64,000 nucleotides of DNA from Siderastrea radians (Eukaryota > Cnidaria > Anthozoa > Scleractinia > Rhizangiidae), in assembly GCA_964017195.1 (NCBI GenBank), contig OZ024892.1, positions 16,391,871-16,455,870 on the forward strand, in the 5' to 3' direction. The position numbers and the translations under genes were made by a program. Under the pieces are notes generated by a model. That model was not told the DNA's origin, ran no database searches, and saw only the letters and a list, made by a program, of their open reading frames with translations. Shown here piece after piece: positions 49,643 to 61,630 of this stretch; position 1 is the first letter of the stretch, and the number at the start of each line of letters is the position of its first letter.

Positions 49643-49795
49643 TCAATGTAAAGAAGATCCTCGCAGTTATTAACGCAACTTATGCAGTTGCGAAAAGAAA
49701 GCCTGAAAATATCCCGGCAAGCCTGATTTTTTCAGGCTTTCTTTTCGCAACTGCATAAGTTGCGTTAATAACTGCGAGGATCTTTTTTACATTGA
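49643..49795. repeat. 153-bp near-perfect hairpin
   Basis: Arms 49643-49709 and 49731-49795 pair almost perfectly, from TCAATGTAAA and GATCCTCGCAGTTATTAACG to GCCTGAAAA, around a ~20-base loop. The arm itself includes the palindrome GCAACTTATGCAGTTGC. Probably a MITE. Confidence 0.8.
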
Positions 49796-51038
49796 ACTGA
49801 TATTTTGTTGCATGGTTGGCATTTATGGGGGTGCTTCACAAAATGGGGTATCAATTTTATTAGAGGCGCAATAAGTAAGAGCCGATAACAAAGGGAAGCT
49901 GAGTCATCACAATTTAGACAATACGTCATCCAGTAACGCTATAGTCAAAATATTGTGTCACACAGTCACACTTTTCGTCACGCCACTTGGTATAAATACG
50001 AGATCGCACCAACATTTCTTAACCTGGGGGGTGGGGTGGGTCAGGAGGGCCGGTTAAAATGCCCATTGGGGAAAGTAAGTGGTGAGCGGCTAATCTCTCA
50101 TGGAACCTACTGTTAGTTTCGTACAAGAGAATATTCGATGGAAGTGACATCGATGATGACACTTCTGTTTCCGCACCGTCTTTTTTGTTAAATTGGCGAG
50201 TGGATCAGCTGCGAGCTGTACAGCAGTCACGTTTCGCTTATTTATACTTGGAAACAGGTGTGCGACAAACGTTTCAAAGTTGAATGCTAGAATTAGACAA
50301 TTCAACGTAAATAAAATTGTCATTGAGAGAAAGCCCTTGAACAATTCAGGAGTTTTTTTCTTGTACTCCACGACGCAATTTTGGTCTTTCTCTGACCGCC
50401 TAACTGATGCATGTGATAAACAAAAATACTGTCAATGTTTCTTTTTGCATCTCATTCTGTAACGAATTGATAGCATGAGATGAGACAGTTATGGCATTTC
50501 TGGGTTTGCATGCTTTCCTCCAGCGTGGTCTAAGACATCCATGGAAATAAATTCAACCAAAACTGCTATAACCTAATGGCAACAATACCTACGCACAAAA
50601 TACGAATTTTATTATCAATAATCCAGTTATGTTTTAACAAGATCATTTCGCAGTTCAGTTCTTTGAACCTGATCCCAGTTTTTAACCCAACTTCAGAAAA
50701 TTCTATCTGATTCTATACAGTCGATCAGCGCAGACTGGATTGCTCAAAGCGCTACTGTTCTACTTTGCGACTAAAAAACTCTGAGAGCAAACTTCATAAG
50801 AAGCAAAAAGCACGAAATCTTGATAAAGTGTAAAATACGATCAATTCTTCAACTACCTAGACGAAAGGACAAAACCGAATCCGCCATAATGTTTCCCTTC
50901 AGCGTCCGAGTTATGTTGGAATATGCAACATCTGCGCACGCGCAGGAGGCATATCCGCTGACTTGAACTCATTCTCCTTCCCAGAGCTTACGACCTCTTC
51001 GGTCAGCGGTGGAATCGTAGGGCTCTGGTATCAGCCAT

Positions 51039-51071
51039 TACCGGATGTCGTGAAATTCACGACATCCGGTA
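51039..51071. repeat. 33-bp perfect palindrome
   Basis: TACCGGATGTCGTGAA, a central A, then its complement. Could be a small hairpin or binding site; no gene starts beside it. Confidence 0.75.
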
Positions 51072-52329
51072 GCGCATGTCTAATTCGTTAAGGTGTTATT
51101 GCGCCTGCTCTATTCTCGTCCGTGGAGCTCTGGGCATAACATTTCTGACAACAACAGAGAAATTTGAATTCCTATCGATCGAGTCCTAGTGTTATATTGA
51201 CAAAAAGCCGTTCGGGACCCTCTAAATCTCCTGCAATTAGCGGAAAACCTGGATCTTTAAAAGGAACAAACTTAAGAAGCTGCCTTTCGTGCCGTAGTTA
51301 TTCGGAAAAACGATTGTCCCTGAATTTTGCTCACGGCTTTTGGATTTGTATCTTGCCTGACTAAAGGTATTGCATTAGCGTTATACATAATTGTACAGTT
51401 ATTTTATTACATTCGTGTGGTTGTGTGAGAATATCAACTGTGTACTTATCGTTTCGCCACTAAAGGCTACACTCTATTACGTTTTACCCCATCGAAAATT
51501 TCCTTAAGCATTTGGCACCCAAGTTTTAAACATCGACATTAAGAGGTCATTACAAAAGTTGATGAGACAGTTACATGTAAGTTTATTAGGCGGCCGTCGT
51601 GGGCGTGCGCACGTCACGCCGACTCTTAAAATGGAGGTTTTTTGTTTTTCATTTTCGTCGTCGTCCGTCAGTTCACTTAGTCCTCTTGGGATCGCGCGGC
51701 CTCTGAACAATGGCCTTGCTGTTATAATGACGTAAATGATGACCTCTGAACAACTGGCTGGTCAGTGTTTGGTTTTCGGCAACAGCTATTTTATTGAATT
51801 AAATTCGAAGTCTGAAACCAAGTCGCGCTACAGTCGAGCCATCTTAACATGGCAGTAGCACGACGTTTGTCACGGGCCTGGCTTCATATCACAAAGCTTC
51901 TACCGGAAGCCTCTTTGTTACTTGTAACCGGAAATAATGGTTATAGTAGATTGTAATCGAAATTATGGACTCTGTAAACTGAAACTGGAAGTGATAGTAA
52001 TAGTAAGAACTTTGTAGACGAGTTTCGCGAATTTTTACGAAGGTGAAATATCTTCCAGAATGTCATTTAACGTACAAAAGATACTTTATCCCTCATCGCC
52101 CAGAATGCTATTGTCTTTTGCGACATGTACTTACAGCGCCTGATTTTAGGACGCGCGGCATAATAATTTGCATGTTCAGAACAAGTCGGCTGTGATTGGT
52201 CAGAAGACCTTGCCTTTGGGAATACCTCGAGTCTCTTCGCGATTCCACTGCTGTCAATCAAACGGTTGGAAGTGTGAAGCAAATTTCAAGGTGCGTGAAA
52301 GTGAAAAATTGGGCCCTAATTAGGCCGCG

Positions 52330-52358
52330 CTCTCTATTCAAACCTTTTGAATAGAGAG
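52330..52358. repeat. Short hairpin
   Basis: CTCTCTATTCAAA pairs with TTTGAATAGAGAG around a 3-base loop. Confidence 0.6.
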
Positions 52359-52788
52359 ATTCGTCTAAGAGTTCGCGAGCAAATTTTATCGTGGACTGTC
52401 TAAACGTTATCTGAAATAGTTTATGCAAACCAAGCCGTTTTAAAGCGGTTGAGGCCAGCGCGAAGCATTACCTGCCCGCCACGAGAGAAGCGCCAAAATT
52501 ATTTATTCTGGTGTGCGTGATCGCAGGGGCGGGGGGACTGTTTACTCTTTAAATGAAAAAGTGTGGACGTCATTTCCCGTTTATTGTGACTTTCGGTCGT
52601 GATATTATTGTTTTCGAGCCAATCGGAGAGCAGAATCCTTGTCTGACGTCTCTTCTCTGACTTCCAGTCACTATGTGTGACACACATTTGATTGACAGCA
52701 CCAAATTTTGATGACGTCATCATTCCAACTATTTAAAAAACGTAATTTGTGTCACGTGGTTGGCTTCCACCAGTCAGAAGCCGAGTTA

Positions 52789-53287
52789 CAGTTGACTCCC
52801 GGTAACTCGAACCCTCGGTAACTCTAAGCTCACGCTAACTCGAACCAAAATTGATTTCCCCTGGATTTGCCCGTACATTTATTGTAATTTTACCCTCAAT
52901 AACTCAAACCCTCGATAACTCGAACCTCCCGCTAACTCGGACTGAAATCCTATTCCCTGCAGGTCATTTTCTTTATCATTTTACCCTCGATAGCTCGAGC
53001 CTCGTTTGTCAAGTGTAATGAGACAAAACATTCTCCAGAACACTGAATTTATTTTGAACCATTTCGAAAAGCTTAGCAGCATTGTAGTTTTGAAGTGTCT
53101 AATTGTCTCTTGTGTAAATTTCTTAAGTTTCTTGGTGTTTTGGTACACAAAACGTGACAGTTCTTCCGGTGAAAATACATGTGATAAGTGTTGTCAGCGG
53201 GAATCCTATCCCCCGGTAACTCGAACTCCTGATAACTCGAACCTTTTTTAATTTCTCTTGAAGGTTCGAGTTGTAGGGAGTCAACTG
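52789..53287. mobile_element. Pogo/Tigger-like 499-bp MITE
   Basis: Terminal inverted repeats CAGTTGACTCCC-GTAACTCGAAC and GTTCGAGTTGTAGGGAGTCAACTG, with TA on both flanks (52787-52788, 53288-53289), fit pogo/Tigger-type Tc1/mariner elements. The subterminal AACTCGAAC motif repeats about eight times near both ends, as transposase-binding sites do. No transposase remains. Confidence 0.78.
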
Positions 53288-53670
53288 TATTTTGTTTGCA
53301 TATTTTGGTTTTGGGAGCCAAGGATACTACTATCGCCCCATTACAGGTACTCTGACATTATAACACTGACGTCCTTAAAACTTTTAACATGTTCTAAGGT
53401 TCCTTCCAGAGTTCCTAGAGTGTAAGTAGCAAGTGTAGTATCCCTTGAATGTGTACAGGCTTGTTCTTGCAGAGAGCTAACACTAGAACTTATATCGTCA
53501 TTAATCGAAATTAATCTGGAAGGTATTTCATGGCAGGTATATTGAAATCAGACAGTGTGGAATCCCCTTTCTCTACTAAATGTTAATCAGCTTGTTTGGA
53601 ATTTAATGTTTTTTTTTTTTGGTGTAAAGGATTATGTTAATTTTTTCATCATTTATTTACTTTTATTCAG

Positions 53671-53877
53671 AAAATTCCTCCTCTACGTGGACATTCGCCA
53701 ACAAATGGTGAGTGCATCTTTACTCAAGATTCAATGAAGCAAGAAGACGCCTACGACGAAGCAATAGAACTGATTTTGAGAGACCCGAAACACATCTTCT
53801 GTGAAATCATCTGGTGGCTGTTTTCAGGATATTCTTTGATATGCTGGGAGGCCTCAGATGATAGCGACCACTTTTGA
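53671..53877 (+). other. Candidate 3' coding exon, unknown protein
   Basis: A pyrimidine-rich tract and AG (TTTTATTCAG) precede an open frame of 68 codons plus stop, starting KIPPLRGHSPTNGECIFTQD, with an acidic middle (KQEDAYDEAIELIL) and an aromatic end. No domain recognised and no upstream exon identified. It could be chance. Confidence 0.2.
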
Positions 53878-53899
53878 AGGGGTATTAGGAAACCATGTC

Positions 53900-56800
53900 T
53901 TGTTCTTTAGTGAGGTGCTCTTCAAATAAGAAGATAATGTTCCCCTGCCACGGCACTAAAACATTGGAAACATGGACTTGCATCTACTAAAACATGAAAA
54001 ACATGGAAAACGTTTGATGTGGCAAAATTCGCCAGATGATAAGAAAGCTAAGAAAATGCAAGCTTTCCTTCAGGCCTTTTATTTTGGCGTGAGTTATATC
54101 TGTTTTTTTTATCCCTCACTTAAAAGCTTTGATAACATTCTTTTAGAATAAAGGAAAGTGGTCAAGGTATTGCCCACTTTGGTTGCCATTGCAAGAACGC
54201 AGATTTATAGGTGAGAGTAATTTTTACTGCCGATAAAGAATTGCCACTTGTTACTGTTTCTGTTTGGTCTGAAAGCTAGTTTTGTACTTTTCTCAATTTT
54301 TGTACGTGATTATATACATGTGAAAGTACCACAGTTCAAAGATATTTCATTGATATCCTTTTTAAATGACTGAAGGGACAATCGCCGAGAGAATTTGTTA
54401 GCATTGTAAACATGTAACTAAAGCTTGTCACAACTAGTTTGCAAGAGTTTGTCAATATTTACTCTGGACCCCTAGCATGTCCGCTTTATGCCAGTACTGT
54501 TTGCTTTAATTTTGCCATTATTATCGTAAGTCGCAATCTCTACTTGTGCTATTCCATACTAATTTACTCATATTTAATCTGGACCCCTGTGAGAAACTCC
54601 CATGTAAGAGTGAGAGGTTGCTCATTGGAAAATTTAAAAGGAACCTTAAAGATACTGGAACGCCATTTTGTGAGCGTCGCTCCAAGTCATTGTCATCTCT
54701 AAGAGGAATCGATTCACTCTGCAAATAACTCTTTCCATACAGAACCGATTCTGTCCTCAAATAGCCCTTTCCATGTTGTTGTTATTGTTGTTGTTGTTGT
54801 TTTTCTTTTTTTTTTGGGGGGGGGGGGGTCTCAATACCCTAAAAGATATTGGGATAAATTGGGATAACTGTAATGAAGGTAATTTAACCCCAAAAAGGTC
54901 CGAGAAGCACCCCACTTTAATGTGAGAGTCTCCACGGAGACGTTAAGGCGGGTTCTTTCTCGTTCGCTTCCGAGCAAATTCATGAGTTGGGTAGTGATAA
55001 GACGGGATTAGGAGGCTCAACGGCCTCATTAGTAGAGTTTTTTTTTTAGAGTTTTTTTTTATTTACCACCACCAAACAGTATTTTAACAGCACTAGTGAA
55101 GTTTTTCCTTCGTTTTGTAAGGCAAAATTTCACTTCTCTGGTAAAATATGACAAAAGCGGTTATTTATGTTTCTAGGTGGAAACACGTCTGTAGCAACGC
55201 ATGCTATCACTACAACGATCGATAACTTGCTTTCCAGTGTTACGCTTTTCTGCTTTGTAGTTGTTGTTTTTTATCCGTCAGCAGCTGGAGTTGCCTGAAC
55301 TAAGCATGGAGGAATGTTAAACAATAAAAATAAGGAATTTTTCGATCAGAGTAAACTTTGCGTAGTAAATTCTGAATATTCATATTTTATTCATCAGTTT
55401 TGACAATCTAAAGGTGTTACAACAATTGCAGTTATCGTATCTATTGTAGTTTTGATCAATATTTGTGTTGTGTGATGCTTGATTCTTTAGAATGATGATT
55501 TTGAAGTTTTAAGTAAACTATTGTAGGTTTTTGGTGATCGCAACATTTTCAACGGTTCGTTTTTGGTTGTGCTTTGATTGAGTTTTGATATTTATTCCTT
55601 GGTACGATTTTGGCGCGAAACGAATGTTTTGCGATGTTTGTTTATAGGTTGCCAGGAAGTTAATCCTTATTTGATGAAATGTTCAATTGTTTTTGTACAG
55701 AACATCAATCTCCTTGTTTTGGTTTGGACCTTAAGATTTGGCATTCCTGATTGTTTTCCTGGAAATGACTTTTCTATCTTACTTTTAGCATTTTAAGCGA
55801 AATTTCTTTGTATTTCCTGCTGAATTCGTACCATCTAATATTCCTTGTAGTAATTGCTTTTTAGTCGGTTTGTTTTTAAAGGGAAACTTTAATTCACAAG
55901 TGTTGTACAAGACGGTCTATTGTTAGTGGTGCTATGTCAAGTTCTGTTTTGAATGTTAATTTTGCTCTTCAAGATTGTTGGTGACGTCCATTTTTTAATT
56001 TATTGAAAAAGGCGGACCCTAGATTTGAAGAAGAAGCTTTAATTCTATATTTAACTTACGTAATGATATTCAACTTGCGATTTTACTTGTACTTAGGTAG
56101 AGTGTGTTGAATTTCAATCAATAAAATTATTCTTCGTAATTTTTATATTGCGCCCTTGAGAACGATGCTCAAAATTTAGGAAGAACTAGAATTTTTAACT
56201 TGCGTTACTCATCGAAGCTTTTTATGTTAATCACCTTCGTGCGCAAACGTACTTTCGCAATAGATCTACTGCACAAGGCCTTACGTTAGCCTAAATTTCA
56301 GTTTGACAAGTAACTGACATGAGATTGACAGTTCTCGGCTGGTGAAGATAAAAGAATGAGAGCGAAAAATTCCTGTGTGATTCGAAGCTGGCCTCTGTAC
56401 TGCAAAGTTCAACAGTTTGTATTAGACAGTCGAGACTAAAAAAGGAAAACAATTCGTTTTAGTTTGTTGTTGGTCTGCAAAAGCTAATCCCCTTAACAGA
56501 CCATTTCAACACTAGTGATTATCATCCAGGTCTTTTCAAGCATGTCCTTTAGCGTTTTATTGACTTTACATGTCGTTGTTAATTATTGTAAATTGCACTC
56601 GTGTTAGTTGCCAATTACTCATATTTTCTCTGGACCTCTGGCATGTTCGCATGAGACCAGTTATTATCACCCAGGCGTGGTCAAGTGTGTACTGCTCAGC
56701 GTGCTGGTAACTTCAATGTCGTGATCAGGATTGTTTGTATTATTTCAGTTAAATCACGACAGATAGGAGAAGCAGGCTTGTATGAAGGCAAAACCTAGCC

Positions 56801-57228
56801 TGAGTGCAGACGTCTGCTAGCCTTTGCAACATCCGTTGAATTTGCTGGGGAATTCATTCGAAAAATCAAGTTATTATCTTACATCTTACAATAGCAGAAA
56901 TGGTCAAAATATTTTCACAAGCGGAATCGCCATAAGCTTTTTTCCCACGCTTTAATACATACTACTTGAAGAATTTAATAGCACACAGGGGTTCGAACGC
57001 ACGGAACGCCCTAATAAAAGTAATTTTGTGAAGATGCCAGCTACACAAGGGCATATAGTAGGAGCATTATGAGGTCACGTACGTACACTGAGAAATCTCA
57101 CTTCAATATTGAGTCGCCGGAGACCACGGTGTATAGGGCGTGCATAGATCGGTCTGTAGGTCGTCCGACTGTTTCTCCGGTTTCGTGGTTCTTACATCAA
57201 CAACACTGCAGGTTAGAAATAGTGGTGC
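53900..57228. other. Gene-free T-rich stretch
   Basis: Contains (GTT)n followed by poly-T and poly-G at 54775-54830, and a short phrase (TACTC..TCTGGACC-CT) repeated at 54457, 54565 and 56616. No supported coding sequence. Confidence 0.45.
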
Positions 57229-57517
57229 GTAGATTTTTTGACAGTTTAGATATAGCAGCGTTTTAAGACGAAAGGGGTGACGTTTCGAAACTTTTGAGAG
57301 AAACTCTTCTGTGGACGCTGCTCGATTTGATTTTACCCTTAAGGGTACCATTTTTAACAAGAAGTGACCTTTAATGTCAAGTATTTCATAGCTTCTACTC
57401 AGATTGTGGGGGCGCGGTGGTGTAGTAGTTAGCGCGGACTTCAGATCTAAAGGTTGGTGGTTCAGGTATATCACTTGTCTGGGAGTGGGGGGAACCAGAA
57501 CCCTGGTTTTCCTTGAT

Positions 57518-57693
57518 TCAGGACGTTCCGCATCGTGGTCTGTTTTGGACTGTATTTTCAGTCGTTTCCAGTATCTCTGAATGTGATTGAGATAACGTTT
57601 CATTCCGCTTGTATTTTGTGCGTTGAATTCGTTTACGATTTCGTCCCAAGCCTTTGTCTTTTTTGTAAGTGCAGTGCAAACAAGTAACTCCAC
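57518..57693 (-). pseudogene. Myb/SANT-like DNA-binding fragment, copy B
   Basis: This is the copy B counterpart of 1088-1396, with the same KTKAWDE...NEFNAQN and RYWKRLKIQSK core. The coding similarity stops near 57478, where the ~930 bases present in copy A are missing. The open frame then runs into unrelated sequence down to 57103. A longer overlapping frame (57518-57739) supplies an ATG but is out of phase with the domain. Confidence 0.4.
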
Positions 57694-59068
57694 AGATAAT
57701 ACATTTACTGATTAATCGTTGTTTAGACATTTTAGACATTGTTTAACCCTCGTCAATAAAAACCATGGTTCGTTCGCGTTTCAGTGACATATTTTGCTCA
57801 TGGTGACTACTAAACCGAAGATCATCCTTTACCACAGGTTATAATTAACTTAGATTTAGATTTTTATAGTTACCCTATAGTATCCTCCATAGGCACATAC
57901 AACTACAACCTGGCCAAATTTTTAAGCAAGCTTCTCCAACCCCATATCCCATCCGATTTCATCGACTCCACCCCTTTTGTTAAGGAAATCAATAATCTGT
58001 CAATGCAGGGCAACTTTATGGTTTCCTTTGATGTTAAAAGTCTTTTCATCAATCTCCCTTTAAATGGAGGTATTGATCTGGCCGTTAAATACATTTCTGA
58101 GGGTAATCCTGGACTAAACGTAGTAAAAATGAGCTTGAGAGGCTTTTCGCTTTTGCTACCAATAAAACCCACTTTACGTTAAGGGCAAATTCTACGACCA
58201 GGTGGATGGCGTAGCTATGGGATCCCCCCTTCGCCCCTGTTCTCGCCAATCTCTTCGTGGGGCACCATGAAAAGATATGGTTGGAGCAGTACGGGGATTC
58301 AGAGGTATTATTTTACCGCCGTTACGTTGACTCTCTCTATGTTCACTCTGAACATGATGCCACCATTTTCTTTCATTTCATCAATGACCAACACCCCAAC
58401 ATACACATACAACATACAACGGAGAAGGAGACTGACCATGTTCTACCTTTTCTAGACTGATGTTCTAATCAACAGCACCGACCCACACCTCACTGTCACC
58501 ACCATTTACCGGAAAAAAAAACATTCACAGGTCTGTTCACCAGTTAACTTAGTTTCTCCCCCTTTACCTACAAAATGGAATTACTCAAAACCTAGGCTCG
58601 ATTTCCGCCGCTCTCTCGAGTCCGGTCTTTGTTCCTCCCCGAAAGAGACGGCTGGACGCGTGACCCGTTGACCTTGTCTGTGACGTAATTCGAAAAATTA
58701 ATTTATGCGTCTCCGATGTCACTGGAAGTGAAATCGGACGCCAAATTTCTTGTTTATTTGGCATGCATTACGCGCCCGTGCCTACCCAAAAAATTTCGAA
58801 TTTATAGTTTCTTCGGTACATTTCTGTACATTGTGAAATTGCTATAAATTTCTTCGATGTTCGAATGGATGGCTTAAAGTGCAAGCGATAATACTCCGAA
58901 AAATTTAACTCTAATAGTGGATGCGTCTTAGTGGCTGCTAACAAACTGACTTTCGAAAGAGAACTAAATTAAATGGAAAAGTGTCTGATTTGCGAGACAG
59001 AATTTGTCGAGTGTAAACGTGGACAGTTACATCCGTAACGGACGCTGTTATCGAGATCCAAAGCGCCT

Positions 59069-59070
<2 letters not shown>

Positions 59071-59130
<60 letters not shown>
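59071..59130. repeat. (TAA)n microsatellite
   Basis: About 20 uninterrupted TAA units inside the transposon of copy B. Likely length-variable. Confidence 0.95.
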
Positions 59131-59131
<1 letters not shown>

Positions 59132-59456
59132 TTTATTAACGTGTCAAAAACTGTAGTAGCTGAGGGGAAAAGTCCCCTCTACTAATGAGAAGAGAAGATC
59201 CGAGAAGATGCCTTGAGAAGATCCGAGAAGATGCAAAAACTCTTCAACATTTATTGAAGGAAAAGTTTACAACAAATAATCGCCCGAAACATTGTGTTCC
59301 TACGGACTCTAGAATTTCACCGAGTGTTGCCGCGTCGTCGAAATCTCTTCGCCACGCAACAGATCAAGTAAGAGGAAAGGCCGATAAACTCAGCGCTGAT
59401 TCCAACAGACTTCAGGTACCGCACTCGGTCTTGCATAAGAGAAGCCAGAGGAGAAA

Positions 59457-59744
59457 TCACAAGGGCGATTGATTTCGCATTTGAGAACGGTCTTTAAAAA
59501 TACTGTGTCGAACACAATCGGGGCTGACGGAAAAATTCAATGACTTTCCCGATCCTGTTGGTTGAATAACGAACACATCTAAGCCGCTAACTAGCTTTTC
59601 AAGTGCCTCTCGCCGTAAATCTTTTAAATTCTCGATTTGAAACGTCTCCAAAACTCGCTCAAAAGCCGCATTCATCTTTTCCACTCTGATGACATATGAT
59701 AATTTTTGCGATAATGTTGCCAGACGAAAATCTGCAGGCGGCAA
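59457..59744 (-). pseudogene. RecQ-like helicase N-terminal fragment
   Basis: The minus-strand frame reads MNAAFERVLETFQIENL, then a KDLRREALEKLVSGLDVFV stretch, then PTGSGKS. This matches the RecQ family start: a Q-motif-like region followed by the Walker A box GxGKS. After Walker A the frame drifts, and no DEAH box follows, so it is a fragment. It lies inside a transposon and was probably captured from a host or transposon-borne helicase gene. The family call rests on motif I and its spacing; other SF2 helicases are possible. Confidence 0.6.
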
Positions 59745-61420
59745 CCTGATTGGCTGAAACCAACAATAGAAATCAGACGCGTCCAGCCGCTATTTCGGGG
59801 GGATGAGTGCGGGCTCATTTTCCCGAACAGCGGCTGGTAATCGAGCCTACTCAAAACCCTGATTGATAGGACTTTTAAGATAAACAACATTTGGACGGGT
59901 TTCCATAATGACCTACAAAAAATGTCTGTCATTTTACAGAAGAACCTATTCCCTGACAACCTTATCAACAAATGCATTTCTCAATTTATTTTAAAGTCAG
60001 TTAAGGGAAGTAAAACACAACCCCATTCAGGAGTCAAACCTCAGGACACACCTGAGTTCCATTACAAAATCCCTTACATTGGCCACTCCTCGGTTATTGC
60101 ACAAAATAAGATACGCAAACTCGCTAATCAGTTTTGTAAACCCATTGATGTCAAACTAGTTTTCACTACTTTCAAAATTAAGAATTTATTCAACTTGAAA
60201 GATGTTTTCCCCGAAGGGCTTCGCACGCGTGTGGTACGCGTGTAATGCTTGTTATGTTGGTGAAACCAGCCGACATTTCTCCACACGTGAGCGCTAGCAC
60301 TTATTTTCCGACAAATCTTCTCAGGTATTTAGGCATCTGCAGTGTTCAGAGTCTCGTCGAACATCAAGTTCACCGGACTGAGATCCTGTACTCTGCGGCT
60401 ACTAATTTTCAGGTTGAACTTAAAGAATCTATGTATACAAAATGGAAGAAACCCGACCTTAATCAACAAGTGAAACACATAAACCTGAAACTTTCCTTGT
60501 AAGTCCCTCTACGTCATATATTTAAACTTTTATGTACACAATATTGTAAAAGCAATGTAACGAATTGATTGTTATCGTGCGTGATAAATTCAATGGTGAT
60601 TTCAAAATATGCTACAATGATGATGACGGATGTACCGTCAAAACATGTCTGGAAAACCAGTTGAGCTGTTTTTGAGAATAACTCAGATTTCCTTTAATAA
60701 CAGGCTCTTCAAGTGCTGGACCTAATACCAATTTGCTGACATGAGTTTATTAACCGCGGTCTCAACCTTGTTCAACTAATCGGCCCAAAAATTTTAACAT
60801 CCCAGCAGTAATTATTTTTGACGCGCGTGCAGCATTAATCAAAACTAGTTGAAGGGTAATCAATATAAATCAAGAACCTTGGTTGGCTTTAAAAATATCC
60901 ACGGATATTTGTCCTTGGACACTATGAGCAGATTATTTAAACGAAGCCTATGTTAGACCTGGTGTAAAGCTAATTCAAGCGAGATTTAGACGACCACTCT
61001 AATTTGCCATGGCTAAGCGGGGTCCATATGATATCAGTGAACGCCAATGAGCCGACGTTTACGAAGACCTGGCTTAGATGTCGTCTTACAAGGTGGCCAC
61101 TGTTTTAATCATCATCCGTCCTTGCTACTCCCGAGAGAAGGCTGTTGTTTTGCCACCGGTTTCTTTCATTGTTGCGCTGAATATTTTCAAAAATTTTTAC
61201 TTGATTTTACTACGGGAAGAAACAAATGGGATCAAACATCACCTAAAACAACTCAGGGATGCAGGGGACGCACAAAAGTTAAGTCCAACGGGCAAGGAAA
61301 GAAAAATAAACGGTGTATATGAGCGTTAAACAACGTGTAAATCTACGTTAGTTAAGAGCGTTAAATACCGTTACACTTCGGTTCGGAGCACGACTTTCTT
61401 AACTCTTTATTTGCCCTGTA

Positions 61421-61630
61421 ACTTAAAGCTGCGTTAAGAACCTTGAAGGAGGTATTCTTTTAGCAAAAAATTTCCAGAATTTCCACAACTCTTTCTCAAA
61501 TGCAACGTTTCAGAAAGAAAGTCTAGACGTAAGTTCATTCCACACTGTATCGGTCAAATAATTGCATCAAGATGTTTATTTGTAATCGTTACCTGTTTTA
61601 AGGAAAATATTGAGTTCAGAATTCGAAACA
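61421..61630. other. Copy B-specific 210-bp segment
   Basis: Copy A joins directly at about 3808 (CCCTGTA followed by GAGAAAATTG). No clear inverted repeats or target duplication are visible, so it could be an insertion here or a deletion in copy A. Confidence 0.6.

Larger units (their letters stand above)
47790..52780. other. Largely gene-free stretch
   Basis: Only the hairpins and short repeats listed separately. Two diverged phrases (CCAATCA..TGTCGCGTATCAT and CCAATCAGGTGCCGCGTATCAT) repeat at 48855 and 48908. No supported coding sequence. Confidence 0.45.
58593..59849. mobile_element. 1257-bp DNA transposon with RecQ-like fragment
   Basis: Terminal inverted repeats begin TAGGCTCGATT at both ends and continue imperfectly for about 70 bp, to GGCTGGACGCG. 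The element is flanked by the 9-bp direct repeat CTCAAAACC (58584-58592 and 59850-59858). Copy A has the uninterrupted site at 2233-2241, so the boundaries are proven by comparison. The 9-bp duplication fits a Mutator-like superfamily. No transposase is visible. It holds a (TAA)n tract and, on the minus strand, a RecQ-type helicase start, so it is a non-autonomous element carrying gene sequence. Confidence 0.88.
57897..60502 (+). mobile_element. Penelope-like retroelement remnant, copy B, interrupted
   Basis: Same element as 1560-2885, split into 57897-58592 and 59859-60502 by a DNA transposon. The upstream part covers the RT fingers and palm (SFDVKSLFINL, FYDQVDGVAMG, FYRRYVDSLYV). The downstream part carries the thumb-like region and the GIY-YIG endonuclease. 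The second Asp of YVDD is replaced by Ser, which should abolish polymerisation. An extra frame break lies near 58180. Confidence 0.85.
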
